Origin: CAZQIC01 sp964593555
GTDB lineage: Bacteria > Bacteroidota > Bacteroidia > JAFLBG01
Length of the DNA: 12,832 nucleotides
NCBI GenBank assembly: GCA_964593555.1
Contig: CAZQIC010000130.1
Location: forward strand, 1 to 12,832
Direction of reading: 5' to 3'
A program made the position numbers and the translations under genes. Under the pieces are notes generated by a model. The model ran no database searches, had not been told where the DNA came from, and was given only the letters and a program-made list of their open reading frames with translations. Every line of letters starts with the position of its first letter. The stretch's first letter is position 1. Shown here piece after piece: positions 7,269 through 12,832 of this stretch.

Positions 7269-7865
7269 TCAAACCGCATTTTTATTAGCAAACTCAATGT
7301 TATTAGAACAATTATTTTCTGAAAGAATTATTTTGGTAATACTACCATGATCCACCGAAATTTTAAACGCATTTTTAAGTGGATGTTCCAGTATTTTGCA
7401 TAAAAAACTTCTGATAACGCCTGCATGAGTTATAATAATCACAGGAGCTTGGTGTTTTTTTTTAATCAATTCTTCATTGATAAAATCATCTACTCTGTTG
7501 TAAAACTGGATGAAAGATTCTCCGTTTGGAACTTTGTATTCAACAAAATCTGCCATAAACATATTTAATTCTTGCTGATTTATTTTATCCCACTTTTTTA
7601 ACTCCCAATCTCCGAAATTCCTTTCCTTTAATCTGTCATCCAAAATCATTTTGTCAATAGATTCATTGTACATCCTAAAATGACTGGCAAGCTGTTTGCA
7701 CATTTCCAAAGGGCTTGAATATATAACAGCATTCTTCACTTCCACCTCGTTAACAATTTTATCGAAACTACTTAGAAATGGTCTTTGCAAAGGGATGTTA
7801 CTTTGCCCATAGCAATCTTCTTTGCCAAGTGTCGTTTCTGTATGTCGTATTAAAAACACCTCCAT
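7269..7865 (-). CDS. Histidine-phosphatase-family protein, alpha-ribazole-phosphatase-like, with a substituted pocket Arg
   Basis: 198 residues from the ATG at 7865; an upstream in-frame TTG (7883) overlaps the TetR gene, and a strong Shine-Dalgarno site at 7880-7871 favours the ATG. The N-terminal LIRHTET (Arg7, His8) holds the phospho-accepting His, Glu81 in RLKERNFGDWE is the likely acid, and His147 in IIITHAGVIRSF is the second His. The overall pattern (CYGQSNIPL, NFGDWELKKW, VPNGESF) is that of Bacteroidota proteins annotated as alpha-ribazole phosphatase (cobalamin nucleotide loop assembly). Unusually, SSPLxRC reads SSPLEMC: Met55 (7703-7701) replaces the Arg that helps bind phosphate. 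Activity may be reduced or altered. It follows the TetR gene by 14 nt, so the two are co-transcribed. No other B12-synthesis gene is next to it, so the exact substrate is uncertain. Confidence 0.85.
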   Translation of the reverse strand: MEVFLIRHTETTLGKEDCYGQSNIPLQRPFLSSFDKIVNEVEVKNAVIYSSPLEMCKQLASHFRMYNESIDKMILDDRLKERNFGDWELKKWDKINQQELNMFMADFVEYKVPNGESFIQFYNRVDDFINEELIKKKHQAPVIIITHAGVIRSFLCKILEHPLKNAFKISVDHGSITKIILSENNCSNNIEFANKNAV

Positions 7866-7870
7866 AATAT

Positions 7871-7880
7871 CTCCTCCCTT
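7871..7880 (-). promoter_or_regulatory. Strong Shine-Dalgarno site for the phosphatase-like gene
   Basis: On the minus strand this reads AAGGGAGGAG, 5 nt before the ATG at 7865, and touches the TGA stop (7882-7880) of the TetR gene. It decides the start of the phosphatase-like gene and fits translational coupling. So clear a site stands out in a window where most genes lack one. Confidence 0.7.
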
Positions 7881-8554
7881 CAACCCTTAATACTTGAAAA
7901 AATCAAATCTTCAAGAAAAGAAACCAATTTTTTTTCATCCTTTGCAGCACCAAAATCAGTTAGTGATGGGAGGTTCTGCATATAATATTTTTGGGAATGA
8001 GCCATTTCTATAATGGTGGATGATAACGAATGTGGGTATTTGTATTTCGGATTGTACTCCTTTATAAAACCTGCGATTCTTGCACATAAATCTTTATATG
8101 GTTTAAATAACTTTGCCTTATTATCTTCTGTAACGTGTTTGGTAAGAAATGACTTAGCTCCTTCAGCTATGACAATTTCATTGAGAATTTTTTCATTGAT
8201 ATGCTCGGTTGTAATATCATCCTCAACTTGGGCTGACAATAGCTGTATAGCTTTTTTAATTTTGATTTCAGGATTTTTTATATTGTTAGTTTGAAAAATC
8301 AAACGATACTCCTGCCAGCTCCAATACCACTCAACAATGTAAATAAGCAGCCTGTGCTTGTTCTCAAAATAGCGGTAAACCCCTGCTTCGGTGGTATCTA
8401 TTTCGGTAGCTAATTTCTTAAAGGTAAATGCTTCAAATCCAATCTTATGTATAATTACAATACTATGCTGTATAATCTTTCTGCCTAATTCTGTTTCTTC
8501 AGGATTACGAAGAAACAGTTTTTCATTCATCTTTATTTTTAGCGATAATTCCAT
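7880..8554 (-). CDS. TetR/AcrR-family transcriptional regulator
   Basis: 224 residues from the ATG at 8554. The N-terminal HTH spans about 25-70: GRKIIQHSIVIIHKIGFEAF, then FKKLATEIDTTEAGVYRYFE and NKHRLLIYIVEWYW, a textbook TetR recognition region (TEAGVYRYFxNK). The rest is a variable helical ligand-binding domain that gives no clue to the inducer. The frame extends to an ATG at 8611, but that would add a hydrophobic 19-residue leader and place the promoter element (8580-8573) inside the gene, so 8554 is preferred. It is divergent from the SulP-carbonic anhydrase genes, and the intergenic inverted repeat is the natural place for it to bind. Autoregulation and control of the SulP run are inferred. 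Confidence 0.9.
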   Translation of the reverse strand: MELSLKIKMNEKLFLRNPEETELGRKIIQHSIVIIHKIGFEAFTFKKLATEIDTTEAGVYRYFENKHRLLIYIVEWYWSWQEYRLIFQTNNIKNPEIKIKKAIQLLSAQVEDDITTEHINEKILNEIVIAEGAKSFLTKHVTEDNKAKLFKPYKDLCARIAGFIKEYNPKYKYPHSLSSTIIEMAHSQKYYMQNLPSLTDFGAAKDEKKLVSFLEDLIFSSIKG

Positions 8555-8572
8555 AATCCTAACAACTTTTAA

Positions 8573-8580
8573 CAAATGTA
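8573..8580 (-). promoter_or_regulatory. Bacteroidota-type -7 element for the TetR gene
   Basis: The minus strand reads TACATTTG, an exact TAnnTTTG match, ending 18 nt before the ATG at 8554. It lies inside the left arm of the inverted repeat. No clear TTG was found at -33. Confidence 0.55.
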
Positions 8581-8626
8581 ATAATATTTTTAATAATAGA
8601 ATTACTATCATATAAAATATTATTAC

Positions 8627-8634
8627 TACATTTG
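8627..8634 (+). promoter_or_regulatory. Bacteroidota-type -7 element for the SulP operon
   Basis: TACATTTG is an exact TAnnTTTG match, 26 nt before the SulP ATG, which leaves room for a leader of about 20 nt. It lies in the right arm of the inverted repeat. No clear -33 TTG is present, which could mean the promoter needs activation or tolerates a weak -33 box. Confidence 0.55.
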
Positions 8635-8660
8635 TCTGCGAATCTTAAAAACACATTATT

Positions 8661-10208
8661 ATGAAACATCTATTTAAAGACCTCAAACACGATTTACCGG
8701 CAAGTATTGTTGTATTCTTTGTTGCAGTCCCCTTATGCTTAGGCATTGCGCTTGCTTCAGGCGCTCCATTATTTGCAGGAATTATAGCAGGAATTATAGG
8801 TGGCATTGTAGTAGGCATGGCAAGTGGCTCTCCTTTGGGGGTGAGTGGTCCCGCAGCCGGATTAGCCGTGATAGTTTTAACCTCTATTGCCTCGCTTGGT
8901 GGTTCTTGGGAAGCATTTTTAATGGCTGTTGTTCTGGCAGGAATTATTCAACTCATTTTGGGATACGCCAAAGCAGGTTTTATTGCATTCTTCTTCCCTT
9001 CTTCTGTAATTAAAGGTATGCTTACTGGCATCGGCTTGCTTATTATATTAAAACAGATACCTCACGCTTTGGGATGGGACAAAGACGCTGTTGGGGATGA
9101 CGCCTTTTTTCAGGCCGATGGGGAAAACACGTTCTCTGAAATTTTTAAAGCGTTTAATTTTGTAACTCCCGGAGCATTATTAATAGCAGCCATCTCATTA
9201 GCCATACTGATTTTTTGGGACACAGTATTAACTAAAAAACATAAAATATTTGGGATGATAAACGGTCCGCTTGTAGTAGTTGTTTTGGGAATTGTAATGT
9301 TTAATTTATATCAAAACGGAATACTTGATTTTAGTTTAAATGCAAAACAAGTAGTCGCCATACCAGTACCAAGCTCAATTGCAGATTTTTTCAGTCAGTT
9401 CACTTTGCCCGATTTCTCTGCAATAGCAAATTTTGAAGTTTGGAAAATTGCAATCGTTTTAGCAATAGTAGCAAGCTTGGAAACATTACTTTGTGTAGAA
9501 GCTACCGACAAAATGGATCCTGATAAAAGGATTACACCAACAAACAGAGAATTAAAAGCGCAAGGTTTAGGAAATATAATTTCCGGTTTAATTGGTGGAT
9601 TACCGGTTACGCAAGTAATTGTTCGAAGTTCAGCTAATATCGCATTTGGAGGGAAAACAAAAATGTCTGCCATTCTGCATGGCTTTTTTTTACTGATAAG
9701 CGCTTTGACAATTGCAAGTGTTTTGAATATGATACCATTGGCAAGTTTAGCAGCCATTCTATTTATGGTTGGGTATAAATTAGCCAAGCCAGCCTTGTTT
9801 AAACAAATGTATAAATTAGGTTGGGAACAGTTTATACCATTCACAGCTACGGTTGTGGCTATTTTAACCACCGACTTATTAAAAGGAATTACAATAGGCG
9901 TTCTTTTTGGCATCTTCTACACCTTGCGCCATAGTTATCGTAATTCACATCACATGGAAGACATTACAACAAATGAAAAGGGACAGGAAGTGCATCATCT
10001 TGTTTTAGCTGAAGAAGTTTCATTTTTTAATAAAGCAAGTGTTATTCAAACTTTAGATGCTATACCAAAAAACTCAAAAGTTATTATCGACTGCTCAAAA
10101 TCTAAATCAATTAATTATGATGTAATAGAGCTGATAATTAATTACGAGAGCAATGCCAAAACAAAGAACATCACCGTTGAGAAAATCAATTTTATAGAAC
10201 CCGTTTAA
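8661..10208 (+). CDS. SulP-family anion transporter, probable bicarbonate transporter with STAS-like tail
   Basis: 515 residues. Inner-membrane SLC26/SulP transporter. It starts with DLPASIVVFFVAVPLCLGIA (first membrane segment), has the family signature GVSGPAAG at 60-67, and then a run of about ten to twelve hydrophobic segments up to about residue 425. The cytoplasmic tail (430-515; HHLVLAEEVSFFNKASVIQT, VIIDCSKSKSINYDVIELI) is a short STAS-like domain. SulP proteins move sulfate, bicarbonate or other anions. The carbonic anhydrase gene 27 nt downstream makes bicarbonate the best guess, as SulP-CA pairs and fusions are a known theme. It is the first gene of a plus-strand run, behind a TACATTTG promoter and a candidate TetR operator. 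Substrate remains inferred from context. Confidence 0.92.
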   Translation: MKHLFKDLKHDLPASIVVFFVAVPLCLGIALASGAPLFAGIIAGIIGGIVVGMASGSPLGVSGPAAGLAVIVLTSIASLGGSWEAFLMAVVLAGIIQLILGYAKAGFIAFFFPSSVIKGMLTGIGLLIILKQIPHALGWDKDAVGDDAFFQADGENTFSEIFKAFNFVTPGALLIAAISLAILIFWDTVLTKKHKIFGMINGPLVVVVLGIVMFNLYQNGILDFSLNAKQVVAIPVPSSIADFFSQFTLPDFSAIANFEVWKIAIVLAIVASLETLLCVEATDKMDPDKRITPTNRELKAQGLGNIISGLIGGLPVTQVIVRSSANIAFGGKTKMSAILHGFFLLISALTIASVLNMIPLASLAAILFMVGYKLAKPALFKQMYKLGWEQFIPFTATVVAILTTDLLKGITIGVLFGIFYTLRHSYRNSHHMEDITTNEKGQEVHHLVLAEEVSFFNKASVIQTLDAIPKNSKVIIDCSKSKSINYDVIELIINYESNAKTKNITVEKINFIEPV

Positions 10209-10235
10209 TCTACTAACAATTAAAAAACAAAAACA

Positions 10236-10895
10236 ATGAAAACACTGACCAAAGAAATGCAAACAGCCATTACACCTGCTATGGCATTAGAATTATTAAA
10301 AGAAGGAAACAAAAGATTTGTAAATAATCTAAAAGTAAACCGAAATCTTTTACAACAGGCGAATGATACATCAGACGGGCAACACCCTTTTGCGGTAATT
10401 CTCAGTTGCATTGACAGCAGAACTTCTGCCGAATTAATTTTTGACCAGGGATTAGGAGATGTGTTTAGTGTTCGCATTGCCGGAAACATAATCAACGAAG
10501 ACATTTTAGGCAGTATGGAATTTGGCTGTAAAGTAGCAGGTTCAAAAATAATTGTTGTATTGGGACACACCAAATGCGGTGCTGTAAAAGGAGCTTGCGA
10601 CCATGTTGAAATGGGCAATCTTACTGCATTGTTAACCAAAATAAGACCTGCCGTTGATGACGAACAGACCATAACTAACGATCGCAATTCTGGAAACACA
10701 GAATTTGTAGAAAAAGTGGCAGCCATTAATGTAAAACGAACGGTTAAAGCCATTATGGAACGAAGCCCTATTTTAAAAGAAATGATTGAATCAGGTGCTA
10801 TTGGAATTGTAGGTGGGAGCCATAATATTACTACTGGTGAGGTAGAGTTTTATCCTGAAACAATGATTGTAAATACCACATTAATAAATGAATAG
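10236..10895 (+). CDS. Beta-class carbonic anhydrase
   Basis: 219 residues; catalyses CO2 + H2O to bicarbonate + H+ with zinc. The zinc ligands and catalytic dyad are all present: Cys58 and the Asp60-Arg62 pair in SCIDSR, then His111 and Cys114 in GHTKCGA. RIAGNIINEDILGSMEFG (80-97) and the C-terminal GGSHNITTGEVEFY complete the family pattern, and the length is normal. No Sec signal peptide is visible, so it is cytoplasmic. It lies 27 nt after the SulP gene and 12 nt before the TerC gene, behind an A-rich leader. Supplying or removing the substrate of the SulP transporter is the likely role. Confidence 0.96.
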   Translation: MKTLTKEMQTAITPAMALELLKEGNKRFVNNLKVNRNLLQQANDTSDGQHPFAVILSCIDSRTSAELIFDQGLGDVFSVRIAGNIINEDILGSMEFGCKVAGSKIIVVLGHTKCGAVKGACDHVEMGNLTALLTKIRPAVDDEQTITNDRNSGNTEFVEKVAAINVKRTVKAIMERSPILKEMIESGAIGIVGGSHNITTGEVEFYPETMIVNTTLINE

Positions 10896-10907
10896 AAATT
10901 TATTTTT

Positions 10908-11666
10908 ATGGAATATCAAATCATAGTTTCACTTGTAACGCTGATCGCTCTTGAAGTTGTATTAGGGATAGACAATGTAATTTTTATATCCATTTTAGCC
11001 AACAGACTACCTGAAAACCAACAAAAGAAAGCAAGACTTTATGGCTTAATACTGGCTATGATTTTGCGGTTAGCATTATTAGCAAGTGTGGTGTGGATAA
11101 TGAAATTAAATGCGGATTTATTTACAATTTTTAATCAAGGTATATCCATCAAAGATCTGATAGTAATAGTTGGCGGATTATTTTTATTGTATAAAAGCAC
11201 CACCGAAATACATCATAAAATGGAAGGTGAAAAAGGAGACCAAACTAAAAATATAAAAGCAGTCACTTTTGCACAGGTTATTTTGCAGATATTAATAATG
11301 GATATAGTGTTTTCAATTGATAGTATCATTACTGCTATTGGAATGGTAAAGGAAATTTGGATAATGTACGTTGCCATTATTGTTACAGTTTTAATAATGC
11401 TTGTAGCCGCAGAACCAATCAGCAATTTTGTAAACAAGCACCCATCATTTAAAATTCTTGCGCTTTCGTTTTTGCTGCTTATCGGGTTTGCATTGGTGAG
11501 TGAAGGCTTAGGAATGGAAATTCCAAAAGGATACATTTATTTTTCAATGGCGTTTTCAATGATGGTTAGTGTGTTTCAAATGAGAGCATTTAAAAGCAAT
11601 AATCCAGTTAAAATACATGAACACTATAAAGAAGGAGAAGATGAATTGCCCAAAAATGTGTTGTAA
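10908..11666 (+). CDS. TerC-family integral membrane protein
   Basis: 252 residues with about seven hydrophobic segments. Two internally related family motifs are intact: ALEVVLGIDNVIFISIL (Glu16, Asp22) and ILIMDIVFSIDSIITAIGM (Asp132, Asp138); acidic Glu200 follows in ALVSEGLGMEIP. These acidic membrane residues are thought to form a metal path; characterised TerC relatives take part in Mn2+ export, membrane-protein metalation or tellurite resistance. The function within a bicarbonate operon is not known. It begins 12 nt after the carbonic anhydrase stop, and its end overlaps the start of the DUF2490 gene, so co-transcription is very likely. No other ter genes are visible, which argues against a classical tellurite cluster. 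Confidence 0.92.
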   Translation: MEYQIIVSLVTLIALEVVLGIDNVIFISILANRLPENQQKKARLYGLILAMILRLALLASVVWIMKLNADLFTIFNQGISIKDLIVIVGGLFLLYKSTTEIHHKMEGEKGDQTKNIKAVTFAQVILQILIMDIVFSIDSIITAIGMVKEIWIMYVAIIVTVLIMLVAAEPISNFVNKHPSFKILALSFLLLIGFALVSEGLGMEIPKGYIYFSMAFSMMVSVFQMRAFKSNNPVKIHEHYKEGEDELPKNVL

Positions 11667-12375
11667 CAAAAGAAGCCTATTGAAAACAAGAAGTCTATTT
11701 TATATCATTTTATTTTTAATGAATGTTCCAGCATTTTCTCAGTCGCCATCAGGCACAATCGGCAACTGGTTGATGGGGTTTAACCAAACACGCCTGCACG
11801 ACAAATGGAGCATTCATACAGAAGCTCAATATCGCAGTTTTGAAATCACACCAAACACCGACCAACTACTTTTGCGTGGTGGCATTAATTATCATATAAA
11901 CAATTCTGCCTTTACAAGTATTGGATATGTCTATGTTGCAAATTATGCTTTTGACAAAGAACAATTGCCGGGTGTTCAGGTTTCCGAAAATCGTATTTGG
12001 CAACAGTTTCTTATGCGTAACAATTTAGGAAGGTGTTTGTTTGAACACCGCTATCGCCTTGAACAACGATGGATACAGTCAAATAGCAATAACCGATACC
12101 TAAACAGGATAAGATATTTACTTCGGGTTACTGTACCACTCAATAAAAAAGAAATAGAAAAAAACACGTTGTTTCTTAGTTTTTATGATGAAGTATTTAT
12201 TCATTTTTCATCTACACCATTTGACCGAAACCGATTGTATGGAGCCATTGGTTACCAGTTTTTACCAAATGCAAACATTCAGTTAGGCTATATGGCGCAA
12301 ACGGTAAATGGTACTACAAAGCAATATTTACAGGCAGCGATTTTTTATAACATCGATTTGAGGAAAAAAGAATGA
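11641..12375 (+). CDS. DUF2490-family protein, probable outer-membrane beta-barrel
   Basis: About 244 residues. An N-terminal signal peptide (basic NKRSLLKTR, then FYIILFLMNVPAFSQ) suggests cleavage after AFSQ and export. The mature part has alternating beta strands with many aromatic girdle residues (IGNWLMGFNQTRL, WSIHTEAQYRSF, FTSIGYVYVANY, LFEHRYRLEQRWI, NIQLGYMAQTVNG), the pattern of DUF2490 proteins, which are expected to form outer-membrane barrels of unknown function. The frame is open from an ATG at 11617; 11641 (AAGGAG at 11632-11637) or 11656 are more likely starts because the earlier one adds a long polar leader. The start overlaps the TerC gene by 26 nt, which implies translational coupling. 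It may be a porin-like path for the operon's substrate, but that is inference. Confidence 0.85.
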   Translation: MNCPKMCCNKRSLLKTRSLFYIILFLMNVPAFSQSPSGTIGNWLMGFNQTRLHDKWSIHTEAQYRSFEITPNTDQLLLRGGINYHINNSAFTSIGYVYVANYAFDKEQLPGVQVSENRIWQQFLMRNNLGRCLFEHRYRLEQRWIQSNSNNRYLNRIRYLLRVTVPLNKKEIEKNTLFLSFYDEVFIHFSSTPFDRNRLYGAIGYQFLPNANIQLGYMAQTVNGTTKQYLQAAIFYNIDLRKKE

Positions 12376-12407
12376 AAAAACTTTCATAACCAAATTTTAC
12401 AAGCGGA

Positions 12408-12767
12408 TTGGAACATTTTAATAACAAACGGATTTTAATTTTTGAACAGGATGGCATCCTTTGGATGGACATTCAAAAGCAATTAATGCGGAAGGGCTAT
12501 GCAGTTAGTCGGTCGTTTTCCATAATCGGCAGCGATATACCACACCTTGTTATTGCTGATACGGATACACCACAAAAAGAGGAATTTGAAAAACTAAAAA
12601 ACTATTGCAGAAAAAACGAGATACCAATAATATATATCTGCATGGAAGTAAACGACAAAATAATAAAAGAGCGGGAAAAGAATGTTATCGGCATTTTTAA
12701 GAAACCACTTAACAGCCACACTATTCTTGAACTTGTTATCGAACATTTTAAAAACAAAACCATATAG
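12408..12767 (+). CDS. Degenerate response-regulator receiver domain, stand-alone
   Basis: 119 residues from a TTG at 12408; an in-frame stop lies 18 nt upstream and no in-frame ATG precedes the first strand, so TTG is the only plausible start. The fold order of a CheY-like receiver can be traced: KRILIFEQDG (strand 1), MDIQKQLMRKGY (helix 1), HLVIADTDTP with the acceptor Asp51, PIIYICM (strand 4) and GIFKKPLN (Lys99-Pro100). Several features are weakened. The acidic pair reads Glu13-Gln14, Cys78 replaces the switch Thr/Ser, and about ten residues around helix 2 are missing. It has no output domain. It starts 32 nt after the DUF2490 gene and probably shares its transcript. A non-canonical or phosphorylation-independent receiver is likely. 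Confidence 0.75.
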   Translation: MEHFNNKRILIFEQDGILWMDIQKQLMRKGYAVSRSFSIIGSDIPHLVIADTDTPQKEEFEKLKNYCRKNEIPIIYICMEVNDKIIKEREKNVIGIFKKPLNSHTILELVIEHFKNKTI

Positions 12768-12780
12768 TTGCAAAGGCAGA

Positions 12781-12832
12781 ATGAATACTGTGAACCAAAT
12801 AAAATTGTCCGAATTAAAATTAGGGATCCTTG
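12781..12832 (+). CDS. Possible start of a further gene, cut by the window end
   Basis: From the ATG at 12781 the frame stays open to the window edge: MNTVNQIKLSELKLGIL, 17 codons. It begins 13 nt after the receiver-like gene's stop, with AAAGGCAG upstream, which fits the close spacing of this run. Too short to identify; chance is possible. Confidence 0.4.
   Translation, partial: MNTVNQIKLSELKLGIL

Larger units (their letters stand above)
8572..8635. promoter_or_regulatory. Long inverted repeat between the TetR and SulP genes, probable operator pair
   Basis: The left arm (8572-8590) is ACAAATGTAATAATATTTT. The right arm (8614-8635), read on the minus strand, begins ACAAATGTA, has three extra bases GTA, then continues ATAATATTTT, so all 19 bases of the left arm are matched. 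The arms are separated by 23 nt. Each arm contains one TACATTTG promoter element facing its own gene, so a protein bound to the arms would block both transcripts. That fits TetR-type control. Part of the match may simply reflect two mirror-image promoters. Confidence 0.6.

Noticed and set aside
8554..8611. Upstream ATG at 8611 as the TetR start
   Set aside because: It would add a hydrophobic leader and put the TACATTTG promoter element inside the gene; the ATG at 8554 gives a normal TetR N-terminus.
9395..9913. 172-codon minus-strand frame inside the SulP gene
   Set aside because: Antisense to a clearly conserved transporter; composition follows from the codon pattern of the real gene, and no family is recognisable.
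10220..10753. 177-codon minus-strand frame inside the carbonic anhydrase gene
   Set aside because: Opposite strand of a gene with complete active-site motifs; no protein signature of its own.
10908..11666. TerC gene as evidence of a tellurite-resistance cluster
   Set aside because: No other ter genes lie nearby, and TerC relatives occur widely in metal homeostasis.

Overview
The window looks like a low-GC member of the Bacteroidota, most likely a free-living or environmental lineage. Four things support this. A surface protein ends in a gliding-motility / type IX secretion C-terminal domain (residues 1335-1423 of the long minus-strand ORF, with the SPNGDGxND and IYNRWG motifs). Two intergenic regions carry matches to the Bacteroidota promoter element TAnnTTTG. 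Leaders are A-rich, with few classical Shine-Dalgarno sites. The methylmalonyl-CoA mutase is the short type without its own cobalamin domain. No rRNA, tRNA, IS element or CRISPR array was seen.

Layout. (i) 1-1262, plus strand: 3' part of a methylmalonyl-CoA mutase catalytic subunit. (ii) 1271-5542, minus strand, convergent with it: a 1423-residue ORF that joins a nearly complete cytoplasmic PAS/histidine-kinase protein in frame to a decapitated type IX-secreted surface protein. This is the strangest object in the window. It is either a real gene fusion through a short shared coding motif or an assembly chimera. (iii) 5614-7075: small regulatory-looking genes. These are a putative DNA-binding protein (sigma-region-4-like HTH plus a segment resembling the RNA polymerase alpha C-terminal domain), a divergent XRE-family HTH protein, and a TPR-like protein. 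(iv) 7269-8554, minus strand: a TetR-family regulator followed 14 nt later by a histidine-phosphatase-family protein. (v) 8661-12767 and beyond, plus strand: a tightly spaced run of SulP transporter, beta-carbonic anhydrase, TerC-family membrane protein, DUF2490 outer-membrane-type protein and a degenerate receiver-domain protein, possibly followed by another gene starting at 12781.

How it may work. The SulP/beta-carbonic anhydrase pair points to uptake or interconversion of inorganic carbon (bicarbonate/CO2). TerC, the DUF2490 protein and the receiver-like protein follow with overlaps or gaps of 32 nt or less, so they probably share a transcript. The TetR gene is divergent. The 106-nt intergenic region holds a long imperfect inverted repeat whose two arms each contain an exact TACATTTG promoter element, one facing each way. 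A regulator bound there could control both transcripts. The inferred unit (TetR - histidine phosphatase <> SulP - CA - TerC - DUF2490 - receiver) is the best candidate here for an incompletely described system. The pairing of SulP with carbonic anhydrase is itself known; what the other members do with it is not established by sequence.
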